From contig NZ_JAXRUV010000007.1 in NCBI RefSeq assembly GCF_034497705.1, positions 62,001-126,000 of the forward strand: a DNA stretch of 64,000 nucleotides, given 5' to 3'. The stretch is from Marinococcus luteus_A. Lineage in GTDB: Bacteria > Bacillota > Bacilli > Bacillales > Marinococcaceae. A program made the position numbers and the translations under genes. The stretch's first letter is position 1. Every line of letters begins with the position of its first letter. Below the pieces are notes generated by a model, which saw only the letters and a program-made list of their open reading frames with translations, did no database searches and was not told the origin of the DNA. Shown here in pieces: positions 42,615-49,296 of this stretch.

Positions 42615-42615
42615 A
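41182..42615 (+). CDS. IS1182-family-like DDE transposase
   Basis: This 477-residue transposase has an N-terminal DUF772-type region (IGRPSIDPVRLVKMVLLQYLFGIRSMRQ) and a DDE domain: first Asp in FYIDATHVKAN, second in AVDAGYKTPAI, and Glu in RKETIERIFADLKQKHGLRW. A Cys cluster (CPEH, CQSCPLLETC) lies between the last two. The gene fills most of the element; its TGA stop uses the first base of the right target duplication. A 16-bp perfect inverted repeat (42568-42583 / 42589-42604) lies inside the last codons. No frameshift is visible, so the enzyme may be active. Confidence 0.93.
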   Translation: MMRRDTEEARYREATIQLDQLVPADHLVRQIEAALDFSFIYDEVASLYAPIGRPSIDPVRLVKMVLLQYLFGIRSMRQTVREIETNVAYRWFLGLDLLEPVPHFSTFGKNYTRRFRDSGLFEAIFERVLGEAVAAGFVDPSVFYIDATHVKANANKKKFDRVQLAAEARAYQDQLDAEIHRDREVHGKKPLPPARREPGGREVKQSTTDPDSGYYVKDEREKMFAYSWHTACDRHGFVLGAIVTGANVHDSRIFHELLAQVMARAGRPYAVAVDAGYKTPAIAHLLREQAIRPVMPYTRPKGPPGRLRKQDFVYDAYLDAYLCPEHQALRYRTTNRDGYQEYVSDPVLCQSCPLLETCTQSRDHRKVILRHVWQDDLDEAEHLRHTPWNRRTYAERKETIERIFADLKQKHGLRWTLLAGGARNTAQAMLVYAVMNLKKLATWRWRQTCAGRWMLLFPSMAQTKASENEFRRPLSTI

Positions 42616-42640
42616 CACCAACATTTAAGGATGTTGGTGT
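42615..42640 (+). terminator. Right copy of the duplicated hairpin, original gvp-operon terminator
   Basis: The same 26-bp hairpin as 41064-41089, here still followed by its T run. Before insertion it lay about 7 bases after the DUF1232 gene. Confidence 0.93.
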
Positions 42641-42701
42641 TTTTTATCTTTCTAATTGCTACAAAAGATATGAAAAAATTAATAAAATTTTGCATTGAAA
42701 T

Positions 42702-42716
42702 TTGAAAGCGCTTCCT
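42702..42716 (+). promoter_or_regulatory. CcpA cre site upstream of the TRAP operon
   Basis: TTGAAAGCGCTTCCT fits every position of the cre consensus WTGNAANCGNWNNCW. It suggests carbon catabolite control of the island. Confidence 0.75.
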
Positions 42717-42735
42717 GTAGACTGTTGTTAATCAG

Positions 42736-42765
42736 TTAGATCGATCTAATAAGTAGATCGATCTA
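42736..42765. promoter_or_regulatory. Two tandem ATCGAT-type operators upstream of dctP
   Basis: TTAGATCGATCTAA (42736-42749) and TAGATCGATCTA (42754-42765) are perfect dyads with centres 17 bp apart. The same dyad occurs at four more places in the island (49217, 49264, 53522 and 56083). Confidence 0.85.
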
Positions 42766-42813
42766 ATAAAAAGGCGATAATGTATGCGCTTACTAATTTG
42801 GGGAGGCGTAAAT

Positions 42814-43833
42814 GTGAAGAAAACAGGTTTAGGTTTAACTGTGGCCGCTGGAGCATTTTTAATTTCCGGCTGTTCTCCAGAAGTTTCTGGAAATCAAAGT
42901 GATGAGCCGAAAAAAATGAGACTGGCCGTAGCAACTTCAGAAGACAGATCATTAACGCAGGGGTTATACGAGTTCCAAGAAATCGTGGAAGAAGAAACTA
43001 ATGGCGAAATAGATGTTGAAGTTTACCCGAGTGGAGTGCTTGGGGGCGACCGGCAGGTATTGGAGGGCATGCAGCTTAATACAATTCAGGGGACCACCGT
43101 TTCTACTGGACCAGTAGCACAGTTTGCGCCAGTTTTTAATCTTTTCGATCTTCCTTATTTATTCGAGGATCGTGAAACAGCTCATGAAACGCTGGATAGT
43201 TCTATCGGGGAGGACCTATTGGAAGAGTTACCGGAGCAGAATCTCGTTGGGCTTAACTATTGGGAAAATGGTTTCAGGCAATTAACAAACAGTCAACGCG
43301 AAATCGATTCTTTGGAAGATGTGGAAGGGCTTGATATTCGGACATTGGAAAATGATCTGCATATGCAGCTGTGGGAAGAACTTGGAGCCAATCCTACACC
43401 GATGAGTTATACAGAGCTTTACGTAGGACTAGAGCAAGGGACGGTGGATGGCCAGGAAAACCCAGTCGGTAACGTAGTGAATGATAACTTTTATGAAGTA
43501 CAGCCTTATTTAACAGAAACTGATCATGTTTACAACGCTAGCTTATTCGCACTTAGTAAACCTTTTTGGGATTCATTATCTGATGAAGAAAAAACAATTG
43601 TAGAAAATGCAGCGGATGAAGCAAAAGAATATCAAAGAGATTTGAATGAAGAAGAAAGTGAAGAAGGAATTGATTTTCTAAAAGAACAGGGAGTTACAGT
43701 GACAGAGCTTTCAGATAGTGAAAAAGAAAACTTTGAAGAAGCAGCCCAGCCGGTATATGACACTTTTACGGAAGAGCACGGAAGTGAAGAATTGGACCGT
43801 ATTAGAGATCGGGCTGAAGAAGCTGAAAATTAA
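42814..43833 (+). CDS. TRAP transporter solute-binding lipoprotein (DctP family)
   Basis: This protein of about 339 residues begins with a lipoprotein signal (hydrophobic stretch ending LISGC) and has the DctP fold. Typical features are QEIVEEETNGEIDVEVYPSGVLGGDRQ, the ligand-binding Arg region GLDIRTLENDLH, and GLEQGTVDGQENPVGNV. It binds a carboxylate outside the membrane for the DctQM permease. The frame is open 10 codons upstream, but GGGAGG favours GTG 42814, which also gives a proper signal peptide. First gene of the island, controlled by a cre site and two operators. Confidence 0.92.
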   Translation: MKKTGLGLTVAAGAFLISGCSPEVSGNQSDEPKKMRLAVATSEDRSLTQGLYEFQEIVEEETNGEIDVEVYPSGVLGGDRQVLEGMQLNTIQGTTVSTGPVAQFAPVFNLFDLPYLFEDRETAHETLDSSIGEDLLEELPEQNLVGLNYWENGFRQLTNSQREIDSLEDVEGLDIRTLENDLHMQLWEELGANPTPMSYTELYVGLEQGTVDGQENPVGNVVNDNFYEVQPYLTETDHVYNASLFALSKPFWDSLSDEEKTIVENAADEAKEYQRDLNEEESEEGIDFLKEQGVTVTELSDSEKENFEEAAQPVYDTFTEEHGSEELDRIRDRAEEAEN

Positions 43834-43854
43834 TAGAGCAGGAGGTGAAGCAGG

Positions 43855-44457
43855 ATGAAGATAGTAAAATGGCTTGACCGCCATATCGAAGAAGTTCTAC
43901 TAATAGTTCTAAGTACAGTAATGCTTGGGATAATTGGTGTCCAAATTTTCATGAGGTTTATCCTGGGCAGTTCGCTTGGCTGGTCAGAGGAACTGGCGAG
44001 GTATTGCTTCATATGGCTGGTTTTTGTAGGAGTAAGCTATGGAGTAAAGAAACAGCGTCATATTAAAGTAGATGTTGTATTGCTGTTGTTAAAGGAAAAA
44101 GGAAAAGTTGTACTCAACATGGTATCAAACATCATCTTTTTGCTTTTTGCGATAAGTATTGCAATATATGGCTTAGGCATATCCCTTCAAATATTTGGAT
44201 GGGGACAGCTCTCGCCGTCACTGGGTGCTCCAATGGGAGCGGTATACCTGGCTGCTCCTGTAGGAATGCTGCTTACGGCGATTCGCATTACGCAGCAGCT
44301 TATCAAACAAATAAAGTATCTCAAGGGACACAATGTGGACGAAAGAGAAATCATAAGTGACCGTATGACGGATAATTATGGTATAGAAGAGGAAGAGGCG
44401 ATGCCAGATCAACGATCTGTATCAGGTCAGTATAAAAAGAAAGGAGAGGGAGTATGA
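43855..44457 (+). CDS. TRAP transporter small membrane subunit (DctQ family)
   Basis: This 200-residue protein has four membrane helices and the DctQ signature LGWSEELARYCFIWLVFVGVSYG followed by KKQRHIKVD. The tail after about residue 155 is charged and longer than usual. It links the binding protein to DctM. GGAGGTG precedes ATG 43855, and its stop overlaps the dctM start. Confidence 0.92.
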   Translation: MKIVKWLDRHIEEVLLIVLSTVMLGIIGVQIFMRFILGSSLGWSEELARYCFIWLVFVGVSYGVKKQRHIKVDVVLLLLKEKGKVVLNMVSNIIFLLFAISIAIYGLGISLQIFGWGQLSPSLGAPMGAVYLAAPVGMLLTAIRITQQLIKQIKYLKGHNVDEREIISDRMTDNYGIEEEEAMPDQRSVSGQYKKKGEGV

Positions 44458-45728
44458 CAGCTACAGTACTTTTTGGAAGTTTTGCAGTCCTACTGGCGTT
44501 AAGCGTACCGATCGGAATAGCATTGGCCATTGCTTCATTGATTGTGCTAATAAGCACGCAGGTGCTGCCTCCAGAATTTCTTGCTCAATCACTAATAACT
44601 TCTGTGGATTCCTTTGCCATAATGGCAGTTCCGTTTTTTATCCTGGCGGGAGAGGTTATGAGTAAAGGCGGTGTGTCTGCGCGGCTGTTTCATGTAGCCG
44701 AAACGCTTGTTGGTAATAAAACCGGCGGCTTTGCCATGGCCACAATTATCACCTGCATGTTTTTTGCGGCTATTTCCGGTTCGGGCCCCGCCACTGTCGC
44801 GGCTATTGGAGGAATCATGATCCCCTCGATGGTACGGATGGGATATGATAAAAAATTTGCTACTGCATTAGTAGCTGCAGCTGGTTCTTTAGGGGTAATC
44901 ATCCCTCCAAGTATCCCAATGGTAATGTACGGTGTTACTGGCGGAGCTTCGGTAGGAGACTTGTTCATAGGGGGTATTATCCCAGGTATTGTAGTAGCAG
45001 CCGGTTTAATGGTCTATGCCTTTTACTATTCCAAAAAACAAGGGTATGTGGGAAATGGTGTTCCCTTTGACATAAAAGAGTTTGGCAGATCAGTTTGGGA
45101 GGCCAAGTGGGCTCTTTTAATTCCGATCATTATACTCGGAGGAATATACGGTGGTATTTTCACTCCCACAGAAGCTGCAGCGGTAGCTGCCATTTATGGT
45201 ATTATTGCAGGAATGTTCTTATACAAAGAATTGAAAATCAAAGACATGCCTAAAGTAATGGCTGATGCAGCCCTGACTACAGCTACAGTGTTGATCATTG
45301 TAGGAGCAGCTACTGCTTTTGGCCAATTGATGACTATCGCACAAATACCAGGTCAGATCGCTGACTTCTTACTGGGTATATCTAATAACACTATAGTTAT
45401 TATTTTACTTATCACACTGATTTTATTAATCATTGGCTGTTTCATGGATACTCTTGCCGCCATCATTATACTAACCCCGCTATTGCTTCCTATCGCGACA
45501 GAAATTGGGTACGATCCGGTGCATTTCGGGATTATTATGGTCGTCAATCTGGCGATTGGCTTTATTACACCACCTTTAGGAGTGAATTTATTTGTAGGCT
45601 CAGGAATATCAGGTCTTTCAATGCAGTCATTATCCAAAGCGGTCTTACCGTTTTTCGTAGCCATGCTGGCAACGTTGATGATTATTATCTTTATTCCACA
45701 GCTGACCACCGTATTCCTCGGAGAGTAA
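44454..45728 (+). CDS. TRAP transporter large membrane subunit (DctM family)
   Basis: This 424-residue protein has about 12 membrane segments. DctM blocks are visible: SVDSFAIMAVPFFILAGEVMSKGG, FFAAISGSGPATVAAIGGIMIPSM, LGVIIPPSIPMVMYG, and GFITPPLGVNLFVGSGI. It is the sodium-driven channel subunit importing an organic acid. ATG 44454 overlaps the dctQ stop (ATGA), with GGAGAGGGAG upstream. Confidence 0.94.
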   Translation: MTATVLFGSFAVLLALSVPIGIALAIASLIVLISTQVLPPEFLAQSLITSVDSFAIMAVPFFILAGEVMSKGGVSARLFHVAETLVGNKTGGFAMATIITCMFFAAISGSGPATVAAIGGIMIPSMVRMGYDKKFATALVAAAGSLGVIIPPSIPMVMYGVTGGASVGDLFIGGIIPGIVVAAGLMVYAFYYSKKQGYVGNGVPFDIKEFGRSVWEAKWALLIPIIILGGIYGGIFTPTEAAAVAAIYGIIAGMFLYKELKIKDMPKVMADAALTTATVLIIVGAATAFGQLMTIAQIPGQIADFLLGISNNTIVIILLITLILLIIGCFMDTLAAIIILTPLLLPIATEIGYDPVHFGIIMVVNLAIGFITPPLGVNLFVGSGISGLSMQSLSKAVLPFFVAMLATLMIIIFIPQLTTVFLGE

Positions 45729-45740
45729 AGGAGCAAAATA

Positions 45741-45986
45741 ATGAGAGAAGTTATTGTAAACATTGACAGCAAACAGACTATCAGTGAATTAAGCAATTTG
45801 CTGCAGCCGTTTAAAGCGGAGGTTTATTTAAGAAAGGCCTCAGAAGGCAACGTGCAGGAAATTAATTTGAAAAGCTTTTTAGGACTTGTGTCAACTCGTT
45901 TAGAAAACGGGGAAAGAGTTTATCTTTTAGCAGAAGGTGAAGATAAAGAAAAAGCCCTGGACGCCGTAGAAGAGTATTTATCGTGA
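45741..45986 (+). CDS. HPr-like protein without the phospho-histidine, Crh-like
   Basis: This 81-residue protein aligns with HPr over its second half: INLKSFLGLVSTRLENGERVYLLAEGEDKEKALDAVEEYL compares with the Ser46 region and C-terminal helix of Bacillus HPr. The regulatory serine is present in NLKS (residue 45). The region of the catalytic GIHAR motif reads SKQTISELS, and the protein has no histidine at all, so it cannot carry PTS phosphate. Crh of B. subtilis also lost that His and acts only as a CcpA co-regulator. It follows dctM by 12 bases with AAAGGAGC and precedes a LacI-family gene. A regulatory role is inferred. Confidence 0.78.
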   Translation: MREVIVNIDSKQTISELSNLLQPFKAEVYLRKASEGNVQEINLKSFLGLVSTRLENGERVYLLAEGEDKEKALDAVEEYLS

Positions 45987-46014
45987 AAGGAAGGCAGGTT
46001 TTCCTGCCTTCTTT
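45987..46014 (+). terminator. Terminator of the TRAP operon
   Basis: AAAGGAAGGCAGG pairs with CCTGCCTTCTTT with one bulge around a TTTT loop, just after the stop codon. Confidence 0.85.
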
Positions 46015-46017
46015 AAT

Positions 46018-46063
46018 AATGAAGCAGGTGCTGAATTGACAGGTATTCAGCACCTGCTTCATT
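46018..46063. repeat. Perfect 19-bp inverted repeat
   Basis: Arms beginning AATGAAGCAGGTGCTGAAT are perfectly repeated in inverse orientation around an 8-base loop. No T run follows, and TATAAT (46063-46068) abuts the right arm. It lies between the TRAP terminator and the LacI gene. Confidence 0.85.
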
Positions 46064-46107
46064 ATAATAGTTAGATTGTTAATGATGGATGTAGAAGGGT
46101 GAAGGTA

Positions 46108-47130
46108 TTGAATAAAAAACGAGTCACATTAAAGCAGGTAGCAGAGCACGCGGGGGTATCGCGGGCTACGGCTTCGTTGATTGTCCGGAACAGTCCGAGT
46201 ATATCCAAACCAACGAGAGAAAAGGTTCTTCAATCCATGGAAGAATTAGGATATGTTTACGACCGGGTAGCAGCAAATTTAAGAGAGCAGCGATCAACTA
46301 CTGTAGGCTTAATCATTACTGATATTTCAAACCCGTTTTATTCAGAGCTTTTAGTAGGAGTGCATGAAACGCTTGAAAAAGAAGGTTATACAATTCTGCT
46401 TGGAACAACATTTGATTCTGAAGAAAAACAGCGGAAGCTTCTTTCTACGATGATGGAGAATCGTGTAGGAGGGGTTATATTATGTCCGGTTTCAGATACG
46501 TCCATGACTGACATCGATTCTCTGAATAAATGGCAGCTTCCGTTAGTTTTAGCGGTTCGGGAAATTGATGGCTTAGAAAGTGATTACGTAGGAGTAGATT
46601 ATGAGCGTGGGGCTTACCTGGCTACAAAGCATTTGCTCGAGGAAGGTCATAGAAACATTGCTTTTGTAGGGGGAGGGGCAGAGTCCCTGGCCTGGAAGGA
46701 TAGAGAAAATGGATACATGAAAGCCTATAAAGAATGGGGTAAAGAACTTGATACCTCTCTAATCGAAGCAGGAACAACAGATCGACACGGCGGTGTGAAA
46801 GCAATTAAAAGCATATTCAATAAAGGTAAGCAGCCTACTGCGGTTTTTTGCTTTAACGACACAGTAGCTTTTGGCGTGCTTGAAGAACTTAGAAACCAGG
46901 GGAAAATTCCAGGGGAAGACGTGGCAGTAGTAGGTTTTGATGACGTCCCGGAGGCGGAGGCTCTTTCCTATCCTGCTTTAACTACAGTTTCCTCCTACCC
47001 AAAAGAAATAGGAGCCCGGGCTGCTGCCTTATTGAAAGAGCAGCTTGAAAACGATGAAAGAGACAGAAAAAGGATCATTCTTGAACCAGAGTTAATCGTG
47101 AGAAAATCAACATTTCCACTCACAAAATAA
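46108..47130 (+). CDS. LacI-family transcriptional regulator
   Basis: This protein of about 340 residues has an N-terminal LacI HTH (VTLKQVAEHAGVSRATASLIVRNSPSISKPTREKVLQSMEELGY), the hinge RVAANLREQRSTTVGLI and a periplasmic-binding-protein-like effector domain ending with VVGFDDVPEAEALSYPALTT. It should bind a sugar-like or acid ligand, or interact with HPr-type protein as CcpA does. GTG 46099 also opens the frame but overlaps the ribosome binding site; TTG 46108 is spaced better. Its position after the HPr-like gene, and the CG-centred island operators, make it the leading candidate for the regulon repressor. Confidence 0.9.
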   Translation: MNKKRVTLKQVAEHAGVSRATASLIVRNSPSISKPTREKVLQSMEELGYVYDRVAANLREQRSTTVGLIITDISNPFYSELLVGVHETLEKEGYTILLGTTFDSEEKQRKLLSTMMENRVGGVILCPVSDTSMTDIDSLNKWQLPLVLAVREIDGLESDYVGVDYERGAYLATKHLLEEGHRNIAFVGGGAESLAWKDRENGYMKAYKEWGKELDTSLIEAGTTDRHGGVKAIKSIFNKGKQPTAVFCFNDTVAFGVLEELRNQGKIPGEDVAVVGFDDVPEAEALSYPALTTVSSYPKEIGARAAALLKEQLENDERDRKRIILEPELIVRKSTFPLTK

Positions 47131-47157
47131 AAACGGCTTCTCATGGAGAAGTCGTTT
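47131..47157. terminator. Bidirectional hairpin between the LacI gene and aroK
   Basis: AAACGGCTTCTC pairs with GAGAAGTCGTTT (one G-T pair) with a 3-base loop. It overlaps the stop region of the convergent kinase gene. Confidence 0.7.
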
Positions 47158-47698
47158 AATCGTACATATCCCAGGCCATTTTTAATGAATCTGTTAAATA
47201 ATCAGCTACATCTTCCGCCGGTAGCTGGTCGATGGTGATTTTAGAATTATGATCGGCATAAGTACCCTGCCGCTTATAAAATAATTCTTCTATTTCTTCG
47301 ATGCTCTTTCCCTGCAGGACCGGTCGGTTGCCCATTATGAGGTGCAGCCTTTCTTTCCAAGAGTCCCAGGACATATCTAAATAAAAAACAGTGCAGTTGT
47401 TCAGGCAGAGGTTGCGAATTTCTTCCTGCATAAAAGCACCACCACCTAAAGAAATCACCTTTAAGCTTTGCGTGGAATACTTGCGGACCAACTCTTTTTC
47501 CTTCTCCCGAAAAGCGGGTTCTCCGATTAATTTAAATACTTCAGGAACAGGCATGCCATATTCCTTTTCTATCTCTTCGTCGATATCAACAAAGCTTCTG
47601 TAAAGCTTCTTAGCTACTAATCTTCCGACAGTAGTTTTCCCCACTCCCATAAAGCCGATAAACACTATGCTTTTTTCTCGTAAAGATCGCTCTGTCAT
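47156..47698 (-). CDS. aroK: Shikimate kinase
   Basis: This 180-residue P-loop kinase has Walker A FMGVGKTTVGRLVAKKL, the shikimate-binding DIDEEIEKEYG (DxD) and FREKE, the GGG of ISLGGGAFM, and the lid RPVLQG. These are the AroK/AroL hallmarks, so it phosphorylates shikimate or a closely related cyclitol. Its place among catabolic genes, and with type I 3-dehydroquinate dehydratase 7 kb away, is unusual for a biosynthetic gene. ATG 47696-47698 has no clear ribosome binding site. GntK-like use on another substrate cannot be excluded. Confidence 0.8.
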   Translation of the reverse strand: MTERSLREKSIVFIGFMGVGKTTVGRLVAKKLYRSFVDIDEEIEKEYGMPVPEVFKLIGEPAFREKEKELVRKYSTQSLKVISLGGGAFMQEEIRNLCLNNCTVFYLDMSWDSWKERLHLIMGNRPVLQGKSIEEIEELFYKRQGTYADHNSKITIDQLPAEDVADYLTDSLKMAWDMYD

Positions 47699-47779
47699 AA
47701 TATCTGCACTCTTTCGTATTGAATTCGTTTTAAAATGTACCGCGATTATAATACATGTTTGCTGTCACTTACAACTATA

Positions 47780-49129
47780 TCATATAAACAACTGTAAGCA
47801 GTAAGCAATGACGACAGTAAAAAGAATATAGCCCGAAGCAAACGGCAGGTTCCAAAGGCCTAATCGGTAAGGGTTAACATTTAAATAATTTCCTACTAGT
47901 GACACCGAAATGTTAAAGGGACTGTACATAACCGGACTTAAACTGGTTACTATTAATACTAAAGCTAAAGGGACAGGGCTTAAATCCGGCAGAGATGGAG
48001 CGATAATTTCTGAGAGGAGAATTACCGAAACTAGCGGGTGAAAGCCTACAAAACTTGAAACGATGAAATAAAGGCCTATCGCCAAATAGAAATAAAATAC
48101 CTGGTCATGCAGAGCGGTAAAGGCGTGCTGCAACGTATCAAAAACAGGGGTTTCTGCAAGCATCTGAACAAATAAACCGGCACTTAAAAACATAAAAAAG
48201 AAATTGGACATGCCTCTGGTGCGGTTCTGCCATTGTTTTACGGCAAAAATGGTATATCTTCGCAGCCTTCGAATAATTATTGACCAAAAAAAAGATATAG
48301 GAGCAATGAATAAAACTAAAGTAAACAAGTAATCATAACCAGTCCACCCGCTTGTAATACTTACACAGGAAACCAACAGAGCCAGTAAAAGTATTAAACT
48401 AAAAATCTTTCGCCGAATGAGAGAAGCGGAGGATGAACTTTCCTGGCTCTGAGGAAAAGTAACAGAAGGAAATTTAAGAGATGAAGCAGCAATATCAAAT
48501 ACGATTACGACCATTACAATGGAAGCAATGGCTGGAAATACATGAATATATTCCTGGCCAGTTATGTTTAAAGCTGTAATCACCATAATTTCCAGCGGGC
48601 TCCATGCAAGGCACAAGGCGTAAGCTCGCAGTAAGTTTTGGGTATAGAACTTGCTTTTTACACGTTTCGAGGTATTTTTAAAAGTGCCATCAAGTGTACG
48701 CATCAAAACAGAAAAAGTAGCTATGTTTAAAAATAATCCAAGCACATGGCACACAAAGAAACTCCGCTTATATAACTGCTTTATGTTTTTAACGCTCTGC
48801 TCAATAAATTTTCGGAGATTTCTATCGTATTTGCCCACCTGTATTAAGGAATTCAGGAAAGGGAGCATGTAAAAAAATGCGAGAATACTCATCATCGTCG
48901 TAAATGAGGAAAAATAAGCATTTAAGGAGAGGTCATTTAATATAAACAACAGTGTTCCAATAGTGTAGAAAATGAGTCCGGAATAAAAAAATAAACCTCG
49001 GGCATAGAAAAACGAAAGCAAAATAACAATATTGGCAAGAACGCCTAAAATAATAACTTCGCCCGATATATCAACAAATTGAAAGGCAATGTAAAGAATC
49101 ACTAATAGTGTATAAGTGACAAGGCGCAT
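47780..49129 (-). CDS. Polytopic membrane protein, ion-transporter-superfamily-like
   Basis: This 449-residue protein has about 11-12 membrane segments with a charged loop near residues 115-135. The end blocks VGFHPLVSVILLSEIIAP and LALVLIVTSLSPVMYSPFNISVSLVGNYLNVNPYRLG look like the re-entrant regions of the ion transporter superfamily (DctM, ArsB, CitM types), but I do not recognise the family. It sits inside the catabolic island, so a second carboxylate carrier is plausible. ATG 49127-49129 follows AAAGGGG. Confidence 0.55.
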   Translation of the reverse strand: MRLVTYTLLVILYIAFQFVDISGEVIILGVLANIVILLSFFYARGLFFYSGLIFYTIGTLLFILNDLSLNAYFSSFTTMMSILAFFYMLPFLNSLIQVGKYDRNLRKFIEQSVKNIKQLYKRSFFVCHVLGLFLNIATFSVLMRTLDGTFKNTSKRVKSKFYTQNLLRAYALCLAWSPLEIMVITALNITGQEYIHVFPAIASIVMVVIVFDIAASSLKFPSVTFPQSQESSSSASLIRRKIFSLILLLALLVSCVSITSGWTGYDYLFTLVLFIAPISFFWSIIIRRLRRYTIFAVKQWQNRTRGMSNFFFMFLSAGLFVQMLAETPVFDTLQHAFTALHDQVFYFYLAIGLYFIVSSFVGFHPLVSVILLSEIIAPSLPDLSPVPLALVLIVTSLSPVMYSPFNISVSLVGNYLNVNPYRLGLWNLPFASGYILFTVVIAYCLQLFI

Positions 49130-49190
49130 GAGTAGATCCCCTTTTAAGCTTAAAAAATGGTTGATGTTTTAATATATCTATCGTATCATA

Positions 49191-49205
49191 ATGATAACGT
49201 TTACA
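49191..49205 (+). promoter_or_regulatory. Cre-like site upstream of the aldehyde dehydrogenase operon
   Basis: ATGATAACGTTTACA matches cre at all but one fixed position (T for A at position 5). Confidence 0.5.
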
Positions 49206-49216
49206 AATTATAATTT

Positions 49217-49228
49217 TAGATCGATCTA
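49217..49228. promoter_or_regulatory. ATCGAT-type operator upstream of the aldehyde dehydrogenase operon (distal)
   Basis: TAGATCGATCTA, 12 bp perfect, centre 49 bp upstream of the next copy. Confidence 0.75.
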
Positions 49229-49263
49229 TACTAACAGCGAAAGCTGTTTTTAAATAAATGTTT

Positions 49264-49279
49264 ATTAGATCGATCTAAT
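49264..49279. promoter_or_regulatory. ATCGAT-type operator upstream of the aldehyde dehydrogenase operon (proximal)
   Basis: ATTAGATCGATCTAAT, a full 16-bp dyad just ahead of the ribosome binding site. Confidence 0.85.
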
Positions 49280-49296
49280 AAAACGAGGTGAAAGAA

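Noticed and set aside
42736..42765. Closely spaced identical palindromes read as a CRISPR-like repeat
   Set aside because: Units are 12-14 bp, only two are adjacent, and there is no spacer structure or cas gene. They are operators.
42784..42816. ATG 42784 as the start of the TRAP binding protein
   Set aside because: It would put ten extra residues before the lipoprotein signal. GGGAGG points to GTG 42814.
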